This document shows positions 1 to 7,542 of a DNA stretch of 64,000 nt, in pieces (position 1 is the stretch's first letter; every line of letters begins with the position of its first letter). Under the pieces are notes generated by a model. It ran no database searches and was not told the origin of the DNA. It saw nothing but the letters and a program-made list of their open reading frames with translations. The position numbers and the translations under genes are program-made. Source of the DNA: Galactobacter sp052108535 (GTDB taxonomy: Bacteria; Actinomycetota; Actinomycetes; Actinomycetales; Micrococcaceae); the NCBI GenBank assembly GCA_052108535.1, contig JBQDZM010000014.1, forward strand, positions 7,755 to 71,754, written 5' to 3'.

Positions 1-1040
1 ACTACGCCGATGCGATGTTCCCGCCGCTGCATGTGGATGAGGAGCGCGACGAGGAGGGCAACATCACCAAGCCGGGTCAGGATTACCGGTTGAAGTCGAT
101 GAACTGCCCCATGCACAACCTGATCTTCCGTTCGCGTGGCCGCTCCTACCGTGAGCTCCCGCTGCGTCTGTTCGAGTTTGGGCACGTGTACCGCTACGAG
201 AAGTCCGGTGTGGTCCACGGTCTCACCCGCGTGCGCGGCTTTGCCCAGGACGATTCCCACTCCTACGTGACCAAGGAACAGGCTCCCGAGGAGGCGGCAC
301 ACCTGCTGACCTTCATGCTCTCCCTGCTGCGGGACTTCGGTATGGAGGACTATTACCTGGAGCTCTCCACCCGTGATCCGGAGTCGGAGAAGTTCATCGG
401 CTCCGATGAGCAGTGGGAGGAAGCCACCGCCGTCCTGGAGAAGGTCGCCAGTGCCTCGGGTGTGGAGCTGGTCCCGGATCCGGGTGGAGCCGCTTTCTAC
501 GGTCCCAAGATCTCCGTTCAGGCTCGCGATGCCATCGGCCGCACCTGGCAGATGGGCACCGTGCAGTACGACTTCAATCAGCCGGCCCGTTTTGGCCTCG
601 AATACCAGGCCGCTGACGGTTCCCGTCAGGAGCCGGTCATGATCCATGCCGCAAAGTTCGGATCCATCGAGCGTTTCATGGGTGTGCTGACCGAGCACTA
701 CGCCGGCGCCTTCCCTGCGTGGCTGGCTCCCGTGCAGGTGCGCGCGATTCCGGTGGCGGAGGCCTTCAACGACTACCTCGCCGAGGTCGTGACCAAGCTG
801 AAGGCCCAGGGCATCCGCGCCGAGCTGGACGATGCCACGGATCGCTTCCCCAAGAAGATCCGCAACGCGTCCAAGGAGAAGATCCCGTTCGTGCTGATCG
901 CCGGTGGCGACGACGCAGAGGCCGGGGCCGTCTCCTTCCGTTACCGCGATGGCAGCCAGGACAACCAGGTGCCGGTGGACGAGGCCGTCAACCGCATCGT
1001 GGAGCACGTGCGCAACCGGGTGAACACCGACCATGACTGA
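1..1040 (+). CDS. thrS: Threonine-tRNA ligase, 3' part (5' end outside window)
   Basis: Charges tRNA-Thr in the cytoplasm. The reading frame is already open at the window edge, so only about the last 346 residues are present: most of the class II catalytic core and the C-terminal anticodon-binding domain. The zinc ligands of ThrRS are visible as Cys in MNCPMHN, His in AQDDSHSY and His in MIHAAKFGSIERF. Motif 2 is FEFGHVYRYE...RVRGFAQDD. The stop overlaps the start of the HIT gene by 8 bp, so the two are probably co-transcribed. Confidence 0.97.
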   Translation, partial: YADAMFPPLHVDEERDEEGNITKPGQDYRLKSMNCPMHNLIFRSRGRSYRELPLRLFEFGHVYRYEKSGVVHGLTRVRGFAQDDSHSYVTKEQAPEEAAHLLTFMLSLLRDFGMEDYYLELSTRDPESEKFIGSDEQWEEATAVLEKVASASGVELVPDPGGAAFYGPKISVQARDAIGRTWQMGTVQYDFNQPARFGLEYQAADGSRQEPVMIHAAKFGSIERFMGVLTEHYAGAFPAWLAPVQVRAIPVAEAFNDYLAEVVTKLKAQGIRAELDDATDRFPKKIRNASKEKIPFVLIAGGDDAEAGAVSFRYRDGSQDNQVPVDEAVNRIVEHVRNRVNTDHD

Positions 1041-1602
1041 GGAACTTCCAGCTACTGATGCGGAGGCGACGGACGGCTTCGAACTGCCCGCCGCCCCCGA
1101 TGCCTTCGGGCGCCTGTGGACGCCGTACCGGATGGCGTACGTGGAGGCAGGTCAGGACCAGGTCAAGGACAAGGATTCCTGCCCGTTCTGTGCAGCGCCG
1201 ACCCGGACCGACGAGGAATCGCTGATCATCTTCAGGGGCGAGCACTGCTTCGTGAACCTGAACCTGTACCCGTACAACCCGGGGCACATGATGGTGCTCC
1301 CGTACCGCCACGTGCCCAACTACACGGACATCACCCCTGAGGAGACCGTGGAGATGGCACAGCTGGCCCAGAAGGCCATGCGGGTCGCACGCCACGTGTC
1401 CCAACCCCACGGTTTCAACCTCGGGATGAACCAGGGTCAGGCCGGCGGTGCAGGAATCGCTGCACATCTGCACCAGCATGTGGTGCCGCGCTGGAATGGG
1501 GATGCGAACTTCTTCCCGATCATCGCTCACACCAAGGCCATCCCGGTGGTCCTCGGTGACACCCTGCGCCTCATGAAGCAGGGCTGGGCCGAAATCGACT
1601 GA
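1033..1602 (+). CDS. HIT-family protein (Ap4A phosphorylase/hydrolase type)
   Basis: A 189-residue HIT-superfamily nucleotide hydrolase or transferase. The histidine triad is HLHQHVV (His145, 147, 149). A Cys50-Pro-Phe-Cys53 pair earlier in the chain is typical of the zinc-bearing branch. It resembles the actinobacterial HIT protein next to thrS (Rv2613c type), known as a diadenosine tetraphosphate phosphorylase; substrate here is inferred. The ATG lies inside the last codons of thrS. In many actinobacteria phospholipid genes (pgsA, pimA) follow; here a terminator follows directly. Confidence 0.9.
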   Translation: MTEELPATDAEATDGFELPAAPDAFGRLWTPYRMAYVEAGQDQVKDKDSCPFCAAPTRTDEESLIIFRGEHCFVNLNLYPYNPGHMMVLPYRHVPNYTDITPEETVEMAQLAQKAMRVARHVSQPHGFNLGMNQGQAGGAGIAAHLHQHVVPRWNGDANFFPIIAHTKAIPVVLGDTLRLMKQGWAEID

Positions 1603-1618
1603 GCCAGCGGCGCAAGGT

Positions 1619-1668
1619 AACAATGCCCGACGACGGTGCCCACCGTCGTCGGGCATTGTTGCGTTTTT
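1619..1668. terminator. Rho-independent terminator after thrS-HIT
   Basis: Inverted repeat with arms at 1619-1638 and 1641-1660: a 20-bp perfect stem around a 2-nt apical gap, followed by GCGTTTTT. It ends the thrS-HIT operon and separates it from pdxS. Confidence 0.85.
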
Positions 1669-1699
1669 GGGTAGAAGTCAAGTTCAGCCTCCGGGTGGT

Positions 1700-1715
1700 G
1701 CGTCATGTATGACGC
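1700..1715. promoter_or_regulatory. Palindrome upstream of pdxS (candidate operator)
   Basis: GCGTCAT-GT-ATGACGC is a perfect 7-bp inverted repeat about 90 bp before the pdxS start, after the terminator. It is placed where a repressor or activator could act on the pdxST promoter. No pdxR-like regulator gene is adjacent, so the binding protein is unknown. Confidence 0.4.
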
Positions 1716-1806
1716 GCCATCCTGGGAAGCCCTTTGGCACCGACCATAGCGTGGTGAATCAGGGGCGCGAGTGCGCCCGCAAAGAATCCTCTGACTAGGA
1801 GAACAA

Positions 1807-2736
1807 GTGGCTGAGAACACCGAGCAGATCACCGGCGGCACCCGCGTCAAGCGCGGCATGGCGGAGATGCTCAAGGGCGGCGTGATCATGGACGTCGTCA
1901 CCCCGGAACAGGCCAAGATCGCCGAGGACGCCGGCGCCGTGGCCGTCATGGCCTTGGAGCGCGTGCCTGCCGACATTCGCGCAGAGGGCGGCGTGTCCCG
2001 CATGTCTGATCCGGACATGATCCAGGGGATCATCGACACGGTTTCCATCCCGGTCATGGCCAAGGCCCGCATCGGTCACTTCGTGGAAGCTCAGGTGCTG
2101 CAGAGCCTCGGTGTGGACTACATCGACGAGTCCGAGGTGCTCACCCCGGCCGACTACTCCAACCACATCGCCAAGCACGACTTCACGGTTCCCTTCGTCT
2201 GTGGCGCCACCAACCTGGGCGAGGCGCTGCGCCGCATCACCGAGGGTGCCGCCATGATCCGCTCCAAGGGTGAGGCGGGAACCGGCGACGTTTCCAACGC
2301 CACGACCCACATGCGCAAGATCCGCGGCGAGATCAAGGCCCTCACCGCCCTGCCGGCGGACGAGCTCTACGTCGCGGCCAAGGAACTGCAGGCCCCCTAC
2401 GACCTCGTCGCCGAGATCGCCCGCACCGGCGAACTCCCCGTGGTGCTCTTCACCGCAGGCGGCATCGCCACCCCGGCCGACGCCGCCATGATGATGCAGT
2501 TGGGTGCCCAGGGCGTGTTCGTCGGTTCCGGCATCTTCAAGTCCGGCAACCCCGAAGAGCGTGCCGCCGCCATCGTCAAGGCCACCACGTTCTACGACGA
2601 CCCGGCGGTCATCGCTGAGGTCTCCCGCGGTCTGGGTGAGGCCATGGTGGGCATCAATGTTCCCCAGGGCCACCCGGCCGGTCCGGGCGAGCTGCAGGGC
2701 ACCTCGTTCACGAACTTCTCCGAGCGCGGCTGGTGA
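1807..2736 (+). CDS. pdxS: Pyridoxal 5'-phosphate synthase lyase subunit PdxS
   Basis: Makes pyridoxal phosphate from ribose 5-phosphate, glyceraldehyde 3-phosphate and ammonia supplied by PdxT; PdxS forms the dodecameric TIM-barrel core. The 309-residue protein has the Schiff-base lysines Lys86 (VMAKARIGH) and Lys154 (SKGEAGTGD) and the phosphate-binding glycine loops near the C-terminus. GTG start with AGGAGA 5 nt upstream. It overlaps pdxT by 4 bp (GTGA), so both subunits are translated together. Full length for the family. Confidence 0.97.
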   Translation: MAENTEQITGGTRVKRGMAEMLKGGVIMDVVTPEQAKIAEDAGAVAVMALERVPADIRAEGGVSRMSDPDMIQGIIDTVSIPVMAKARIGHFVEAQVLQSLGVDYIDESEVLTPADYSNHIAKHDFTVPFVCGATNLGEALRRITEGAAMIRSKGEAGTGDVSNATTHMRKIRGEIKALTALPADELYVAAKELQAPYDLVAEIARTGELPVVLFTAGGIATPADAAMMMQLGAQGVFVGSGIFKSGNPEERAAAIVKATTFYDDPAVIAEVSRGLGEAMVGINVPQGHPAGPGELQGTSFTNFSERGW

Positions 2737-3347
2737 AACCCCGCATAGGCGTGCTCGCCCTGCAGGGCGACGTCCGTGAACACGTCTCGGCGCTGGCTGC
2801 TGCCGGCGCCGAGGCGGTCGCGGTGCGCAGGCCGTCGGAACTTGCCTCGGTTTCAGCGTTGGTGCTGCCCGGAGGCGAATCGACGGTGATTGCGCGGCTG
2901 CTGCGGATCTTCGATCTGATGGAACCGCTGCGGTCCCGGATCGCCGACGGCATGCCAGTGCTGGGTACGTGCGCGGGCATGATCCTGTTGGCCGACACCA
3001 TCGCGGACCCGACCGTGGACGGCTCCGGTGCGACTCAGGAATCCGTGGGCGGCATCGACGTCGTGGTGGAACGCAACGCGTTCGGCCGCCAGGTGGACTC
3101 CTTCGAGACCACCTTGTCGGTGACCGGCATGGGTTCCGCTCCCGTGGAGGTGGACGCTGTGTTCATCCGCGCGCCGCGCGTGGTCTCCTCAGGGCCCGAT
3201 GTCGAGGTGCTGGCCTCCGTGGGAGAGTTCCCTGTCGCGGTACGCCAGGGGAACCTGCTGGCCACGTCCTTCCACCCGGAGTCCGCTGGAGTGGGCGCGT
3301 TCCACCGTTGGCTGGTGGAACGCGCGCAACTCGTCGGGGGGTCTTAG
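2733..3347 (+). CDS. pdxT: Pyridoxal 5'-phosphate synthase glutaminase subunit PdxT
   Basis: Class I glutamine amidotransferase that releases ammonia for PdxS. The 204-residue protein carries GGEST, the nucleophile Cys80 in GTCAGM, and the His181/Glu183 dyad in SFHPES, so the catalytic triad is complete. GTG start overlapping the pdxS stop. Its TAG stop shares two bases with the TAA stop of the convergent M3 peptidase gene, leaving no room for a terminator. Confidence 0.96.
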   Translation: MKPRIGVLALQGDVREHVSALAAAGAEAVAVRRPSELASVSALVLPGGESTVIARLLRIFDLMEPLRSRIADGMPVLGTCAGMILLADTIADPTVDGSGATQESVGGIDVVVERNAFGRQVDSFETTLSVTGMGSAPVEVDAVFIRAPRVVSSGPDVEVLASVGEFPVAVRQGNLLATSFHPESAGVGAFHRWLVERAQLVGGS

Positions 3348-5329
3348 ACCAACCCGCGCCGCCTCAGCAGCGGTTCCGTCCGCGCGGACCCGCCACGGAA
3401 GGCCCGGTAGGACTCAAGCGTGTCCCGCGTATTGCCACGGGCCAGGAACTCCCGCCTGAACGTCTCGCCTGCCTCCCGGATCGAGGGCTGCTCCTTGAAC
3501 CATTCGACGGTGTCGGCATCCAAGACCTCGGCCCAGAAGTAGCTGTAGTAACCGGCAGAGTAGCCACCGTCGAAGATGTGCTGGAAGTACCCGGTGCGGT
3601 AGCGAGGCGGCAGGTCGTCTGGGCGGAACCCGTGGTCAGCCAGCACCTGCGCCTCGAAGGCCAGCGGGTCCTCGATGAGTTCTCCCGGCGCCAGCTGATG
3701 CCAGGCCAGGTCCAGCAGGGAAGCGGCCAGGTACTCCGTGGTGGAGAAGCCCTCACCCCACGTGGTCTCCTTCTGCAAGTCCGCCACCAGCGCGGCAGGC
3801 AACGTCTCCCCGGTGTCGACGTGGACGGCGTAGTGGGGGAGTACCTCGGGGTGAAACGCCCACATCTCGTTGACCTGGCTGGGGTACTCCACGATGTCGC
3901 GCGGCACGGAGGTGCCGGCCAGGGACGGGTAGGTGGCCTCGGAGAACAACCCGTGCAGGGCATGGCCAAACTCGTGGAAGAGGGTGTTGACCTCGTCCAG
4001 CGTGACCAGGGCAGGCTCACCGGCTGCCGGTGCCGGGATGTTCAGGTTGTTCATGATGACGGGCTTCTGCCCCAGCAGTGAGGCGCCGTCACGCAGCGAG
4101 TTCATCCACGCCCCTCCCCGCTTGGTTGGTCGGGCGAAATAGTCGCCGATGAAGAGACCCACCCCGGAACCGTCCGTGTCGAAGACCTCCCACACGCGCG
4201 CATCCGGGTGATGCACCGGAAGGTCTGGGCGCGCCGTGAACGTGAGTCCATAGAGCAGATTGGCTGCGTAGAAGACGCCGTCTTCGATCACGCGATTCAA
4301 CTCGAAGTACCCCACCAGTGCTGACTCGTCCACGCCGCCCTGGTCCGCGCCAAGGGCCTCCAACCCGCGGGCACGATCCCAGGGCCTGACCGGTGACCCC
4401 TGCCAGGCGGCGATGGCCTGGTCCTCACGCGCGGCGTTGGCCAGTGCCGGTGCCACCGCGGACCCCAGAAGTGCCTGCACCTTGGCCAGATCCGGCTCGG
4501 AACGTTCGGCCAGAATGGCCTCGGCGTGGTGCGAGAACCCCAACAGTCGAGCCCGCTGCGCCCGCAAGTGCGCGATCTCTGGGGCCAGGGAGAGGGTTCC
4601 GCCGTCCGCAGTCGAACCGCGCGAGACGGAGGCGGCGTAGAGCCTGCGGCGAGATTCCTCGTGGGTCAGCTTGGCCAGAGCAGGCTGGGAGCTCGGAAGG
4701 ATCAAGGTGATGCGATGGCCGTCCCCCGTATCGGTACGGGTGGAGGCCAGTTGAGCCGCGGAGAGTCCGGCGGCCTCGTCCGTGCTGAGTTCAACGGCAG
4801 CCGCATTCAGGTCGTCACTGACCGCCTGCCCAAAGGCCGTGGTGAGCTCCGCGATCTTCGCGTTCAGGGTAGACAGCTGATCTCGCGCCTGCTGGTCCAG
4901 CTCGGCTCCAGCCAGGCGGCGGCTCAGCAAGATCTGCTCCGCCAACCGAGAGTCCTCGCCCTCCAGCCCCGATACGTCCACCTGCAGCAGGCGTGCGGTG
5001 AGTCCAGGATGCAGGTTCACGGAGTTGAAGTGCGCTGCCGTGAGCTGGGAGATCGTCACCTCGGCGGCCTTCATCTCGTCAGTTCCGTGGGACGGGAAGA
5101 TGTTGAAGGCCGTCATGGCGGCGCGCCGGAGGACCTGGCCGGCGGCCTCCATGGCGACGAAGGTGTTCTCGAACGTGGCCGACGAGGGGTTCTCCGCGAT
5201 GGCCTCGATCTCGTCTGAGTGTGCCGCGATCCCTTCTTTGACCCCTTCAAGCAGGTCATCTGCCGTGATGGTGTCAAGGTGCGGCAGCTCGTAGGGCAAG
5301 TCTGAAGGAAATGTGAAAGGGCTGCTCAT
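3344..5329 (-). CDS. M3-family metallopeptidase (oligopeptidase A/Dcp type)
   Basis: Cytoplasmic zinc oligopeptidase of 661 residues that trims short peptides. The zinc motif HEFGH is at residues 452-456 with the third ligand in the following DIVEYPSQ segment. No signal peptide is visible. It could be peptidyl-dipeptidase Dcp or oligopeptidase A; the sequence does not decide. ATG start lies 6 nt after a TAGAGT hexamer, so the message is probably leaderless. It sits between pdxT and yebC, on the opposite strand. Confidence 0.92.
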   Translation of the reverse strand: MSSPFTFPSDLPYELPHLDTITADDLLEGVKEGIAAHSDEIEAIAENPSSATFENTFVAMEAAGQVLRRAAMTAFNIFPSHGTDEMKAAEVTISQLTAAHFNSVNLHPGLTARLLQVDVSGLEGEDSRLAEQILLSRRLAGAELDQQARDQLSTLNAKIAELTTAFGQAVSDDLNAAAVELSTDEAAGLSAAQLASTRTDTGDGHRITLILPSSQPALAKLTHEESRRRLYAASVSRGSTADGGTLSLAPEIAHLRAQRARLLGFSHHAEAILAERSEPDLAKVQALLGSAVAPALANAAREDQAIAAWQGSPVRPWDRARGLEALGADQGGVDESALVGYFELNRVIEDGVFYAANLLYGLTFTARPDLPVHHPDARVWEVFDTDGSGVGLFIGDYFARPTKRGGAWMNSLRDGASLLGQKPVIMNNLNIPAPAAGEPALVTLDEVNTLFHEFGHALHGLFSEATYPSLAGTSVPRDIVEYPSQVNEMWAFHPEVLPHYAVHVDTGETLPAALVADLQKETTWGEGFSTTEYLAASLLDLAWHQLAPGELIEDPLAFEAQVLADHGFRPDDLPPRYRTGYFQHIFDGGYSAGYYSYFWAEVLDADTVEWFKEQPSIREAGETFRREFLARGNTRDTLESYRAFRGGSARTEPLLRRRGLV

Positions 5330-5335
5330 GGCTCC

Positions 5336-5341
5336 ACTCTA
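5336..5341 (-). promoter_or_regulatory. -10 hexamer TAGAGT, leaderless promoter of the M3 peptidase gene
   Basis: On the minus strand TAGAGT is followed by 6 nt and then the ATG at 5329. There is no Shine-Dalgarno at a workable distance (GGAG lies only 2 nt before the ATG). It lies 8 bp from the oppositely directed TAGAAT of yebC. Confidence 0.55.
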
Positions 5342-5349
5342 TGTGTCGG

Positions 5350-5355
5350 TAGAAT
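5350..5355 (+). promoter_or_regulatory. -10 hexamer TAGAAT, probable yebC promoter
   Basis: TAGAAT stands about 100 bp before the yebC ATG, predicting a leader of roughly 90 nt. No clear -35 is seen. It is back-to-back with the peptidase -10 hexamer. Confidence 0.5.
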
Positions 5356-5453
5356 AACCTGCAGGTGTGCGCGTGAGACACCAGACCGCACGGCGGCTGG
5401 GCCCCGCAGCGCAACGGGTAGAGACAAGTTGACGAACTAACGTAAGGAAACCG

Positions 5454-6218
5454 ATGTCCGGTCACTCCAAGTGGGCCACCACCAAGCACAAGAAGGCCGC
5501 GATCGACGCCAAGCGCGCCAAGGCCTTTGCCCAGTTCATCAAGAAGATCGAGGTCGCTGCCCGCGCGGGCGGCGCCGATCTCTCCGGTAACCCGGGTCTG
5601 GAACTGGCCGTCGCGAAGGCTAAGAAGGCCTCGGTTCCCAACGACAACATCGACCGTGCCGTGAAGCGTGGCGCCGGCCTGACCGGTGAGGTCATCGACT
5701 ACACCGAGATCATCTACGAAGCACGCGGACCCCAGGGCTCCGCACTGCTGGTGGAGTGCCTGACGGACAACAAGAACCGTGCAGCCTCCGACACGCGCGT
5801 GGCCATTACCCGCAACGGCGGAACCATCGCCGATCCCGGCTCCGTAACCTTCATGTTCAACCGCAAGGGTGTCGTGGTGGTCCCTAAGGAGGGTGGCCAG
5901 GACGAAGACTCCCTGCTTGAAGCCGTGCTGGAGGGTGGCGCCGACGCCGAGGAGGTCCAGGACCAGGGCGACGCGCTGTCCATCATCTCTGAGCCCACCG
6001 ACCTGCGCGCCGTGGCCCAGGCCCTGGACGCGGCCGGCATCGACTACGAGTCGGACGAGGTCGAGTTCGTCCCCACCATGAAGGTGGAATTGGACGCTGA
6101 CGGTGCTCGCAAATTCCTCAAGCTGGAGGAGGCCCTCGAGGAACTGGACGACGTGCAGAACGTCTACTCCAACGTGGACATCTCCGCTGACGTGCTGGCG
6201 CAGCTCGAGGAGGACTGA
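5454..6218 (+). CDS. yebC: YebC/PmpR-family protein
   Basis: A 254-residue member of the YebC/PmpR family (TACO1-like), known as DNA-binding regulators in some bacteria and, for some members, as ribosome-associated factors that relieve stalling. The N-terminus MSGHSKWATTKHKKAAIDAKRAK and the acidic C-terminal half are diagnostic, and length is typical. AAGGAAA precedes the ATG. It lies 3 bp before ruvC, the classic yebC-ruvCAB arrangement. Confidence 0.95.
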   Translation: MSGHSKWATTKHKKAAIDAKRAKAFAQFIKKIEVAARAGGADLSGNPGLELAVAKAKKASVPNDNIDRAVKRGAGLTGEVIDYTEIIYEARGPQGSALLVECLTDNKNRAASDTRVAITRNGGTIADPGSVTFMFNRKGVVVVPKEGGQDEDSLLEAVLEGGADAEEVQDQGDALSIISEPTDLRAVAQALDAAGIDYESDEVEFVPTMKVELDADGARKFLKLEEALEELDDVQNVYSNVDISADVLAQLEED

Positions 6219-6221
6219 CCC

Positions 6222-6851
6222 GTGGCCCTGCGGGTGGTCGGGGTGGACCCAGGCCTGACCCGCTGCGGGCTCTCTGTCGTGGACGTCGACCAGAACCGCA
6301 GTGCGGTGCTGGTCGACGTCTCCGTTGTGGGTACCGCATCCACGGTTCCGCTGGATGGCCGCATCCTGAAGATCGCCAACGAGATCGACGCCTGGCTTGA
6401 TCGATACAAACCAGACACGCTGGCCATCGAGCGGGTCTTCACCTACACCAACGTGTCCAATGTGATGGGCACGGCCCAAGCCATGGGCGTGGTGATCGCC
6501 GCGGCCGCACGGCGCCAGATCCCGGTGGGTCTGCACACACCGACCGAGGTGAAGGCGGCCGTGACGGGCAACGGCCAGGCGGATAAGGCTCAGGTGACCA
6601 CCATGGTCACCAAGATCCTGAAGCTGTCGGCGCCACCCAAACCTGCCGACGCAGCGGACGCCATCGCGATCGCCTTGGCTCACGCGTGGCGCGGTGTGGC
6701 CCCCGGCTCCCACGCCGCTGCGTCGAGTACCAACAGGGGTGGGATGACCGCTGCTCAGCGAGCCTGGGCTAAAGCCCAGGCGCAGGCGAAGGGCAGCTCG
6801 AAGCGTGCGGATGAGGCCAGATTGCGCGCTTTGGCACGCAAGCACGGCTAG
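6222..6851 (+). CDS. ruvC: Crossover junction endodeoxyribonuclease RuvC
   Basis: Resolves Holliday junctions with RuvAB. Acidic catalytic residues are visible: Asp9 in VVGVDPG, Glu70 in LAIERVF, and Asp143/Asp146 in PADAADAIAIA. At 209 residues it is longer than E. coli RuvC because of a basic Ala/Arg/Lys tail of about 40 residues, common in actinobacteria. GTG start 3 bp after yebC, so it is part of the yebC transcript. Confidence 0.96.
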   Translation: MALRVVGVDPGLTRCGLSVVDVDQNRSAVLVDVSVVGTASTVPLDGRILKIANEIDAWLDRYKPDTLAIERVFTYTNVSNVMGTAQAMGVVIAAAARRQIPVGLHTPTEVKAAVTGNGQADKAQVTTMVTKILKLSAPPKPADAADAIAIALAHAWRGVAPGSHAAASSTNRGGMTAAQRAWAKAQAQAKGSSKRADEARLRALARKHG

Positions 6852-6857
6852 TATGAG

Positions 6858-6885
6858 TCGAAGACCTGTTCTAACTTTTTAAGAT
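6858..6885 (+). promoter_or_regulatory. LexA-type SOS box and promoter in front of ruvA
   Basis: TCGAAGACCTGTTCTA (6858-6873) differs at two positions from the actinobacterial LexA palindrome TCGAAC-N4-GTTCGA. A TAAGAT hexamer follows at 6880-6885, so the box covers the -35 region of a promoter internal to the yebC-ruvC-ruvA-ruvB row. It implies that ruvAB is DNA-damage inducible. Confidence 0.75.
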
Positions 6886-6905
6886 GTATCGGAGTCCGAG
6901 CTCAC

Positions 6906-7541
6906 GTGATCGCACAACTGACCGGCACGCTAGCCACGTCAACTCTCAACACGGCCGTGCTCAACGTGGCCGGTGTGGGCTACCTGATCCATACGACGCC
7001 GCGAGCGCTGGCCGGAATGCGGCAGGGGGAGACGGCCACGTTCCACACCGCCCTCATCGTGCGCGAGGATTCGCTCACCCTTTTCGGGTTCGATGCGCCC
7101 CGGGATCGCGCGACGTTCGAGGTGCTGGTGTCCGTTCAGGGCATCGGCCCCAAGATCGCCTTGGCCATCCTCGCCGTTCATGATTCTGAGGCCGTGGCCC
7201 GGGCGGCCCACAGTGAGGACATCAAGGCCTTCACGCAGGTCCCCGGTATTGGACCCAAGGGTGCCCAGCGCATCGTGTTGGAGCTGAAGGGCAAACTCGT
7301 GCCGACCGGTGAGGGCGGCGACACCGCCACTCCGACCGCGCACGCCAGCGCGGAGGACGATCGCCTTGCTCAGGTCACCGAGGCCCTGGTTGGCCTTGGC
7401 TGGAGCGAGAAGGACGCCGCCAAGTCGGTCGCGGCCACGGTCAAGGACCAGCCCGACTTGGAGACCGCACCGGTGCCGAGCATCCTCCGCGCCGTGCTGT
7501 CCGGCATCGGGCGCGGTCTAGGCTCCAAGGCGGGTCGCTGA
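6906..7541 (+). CDS. ruvA: Holliday junction branch migration protein RuvA
   Basis: The 211-residue junction-binding subunit. It has the N-terminal OB-fold, the helix-hairpin-helix pair (VQGIGPKIALAIL and VPGIGPKGAQRIVLELK, residues about 77-130) and a C-terminal RuvB-binding domain (AQVTEALVGLGW). GTG start with GGAG about 11 nt upstream. It ends 1 bp before ruvB. Expression is likely controlled from the SOS promoter just upstream. Confidence 0.96.
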   Translation: MIAQLTGTLATSTLNTAVLNVAGVGYLIHTTPRALAGMRQGETATFHTALIVREDSLTLFGFDAPRDRATFEVLVSVQGIGPKIALAILAVHDSEAVARAAHSEDIKAFTQVPGIGPKGAQRIVLELKGKLVPTGEGGDTATPTAHASAEDDRLAQVTEALVGLGWSEKDAAKSVAATVKDQPDLETAPVPSILRAVLSGIGRGLGSKAGR

Positions 7542-7542
7542 T

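Noticed and set aside
5274..6845. Long minus-strand frame opposite yebC and ruvC
   Set aside because: Composition is Gly/His/Val-rich antisense shadow; both plus-strand genes are unmistakable.
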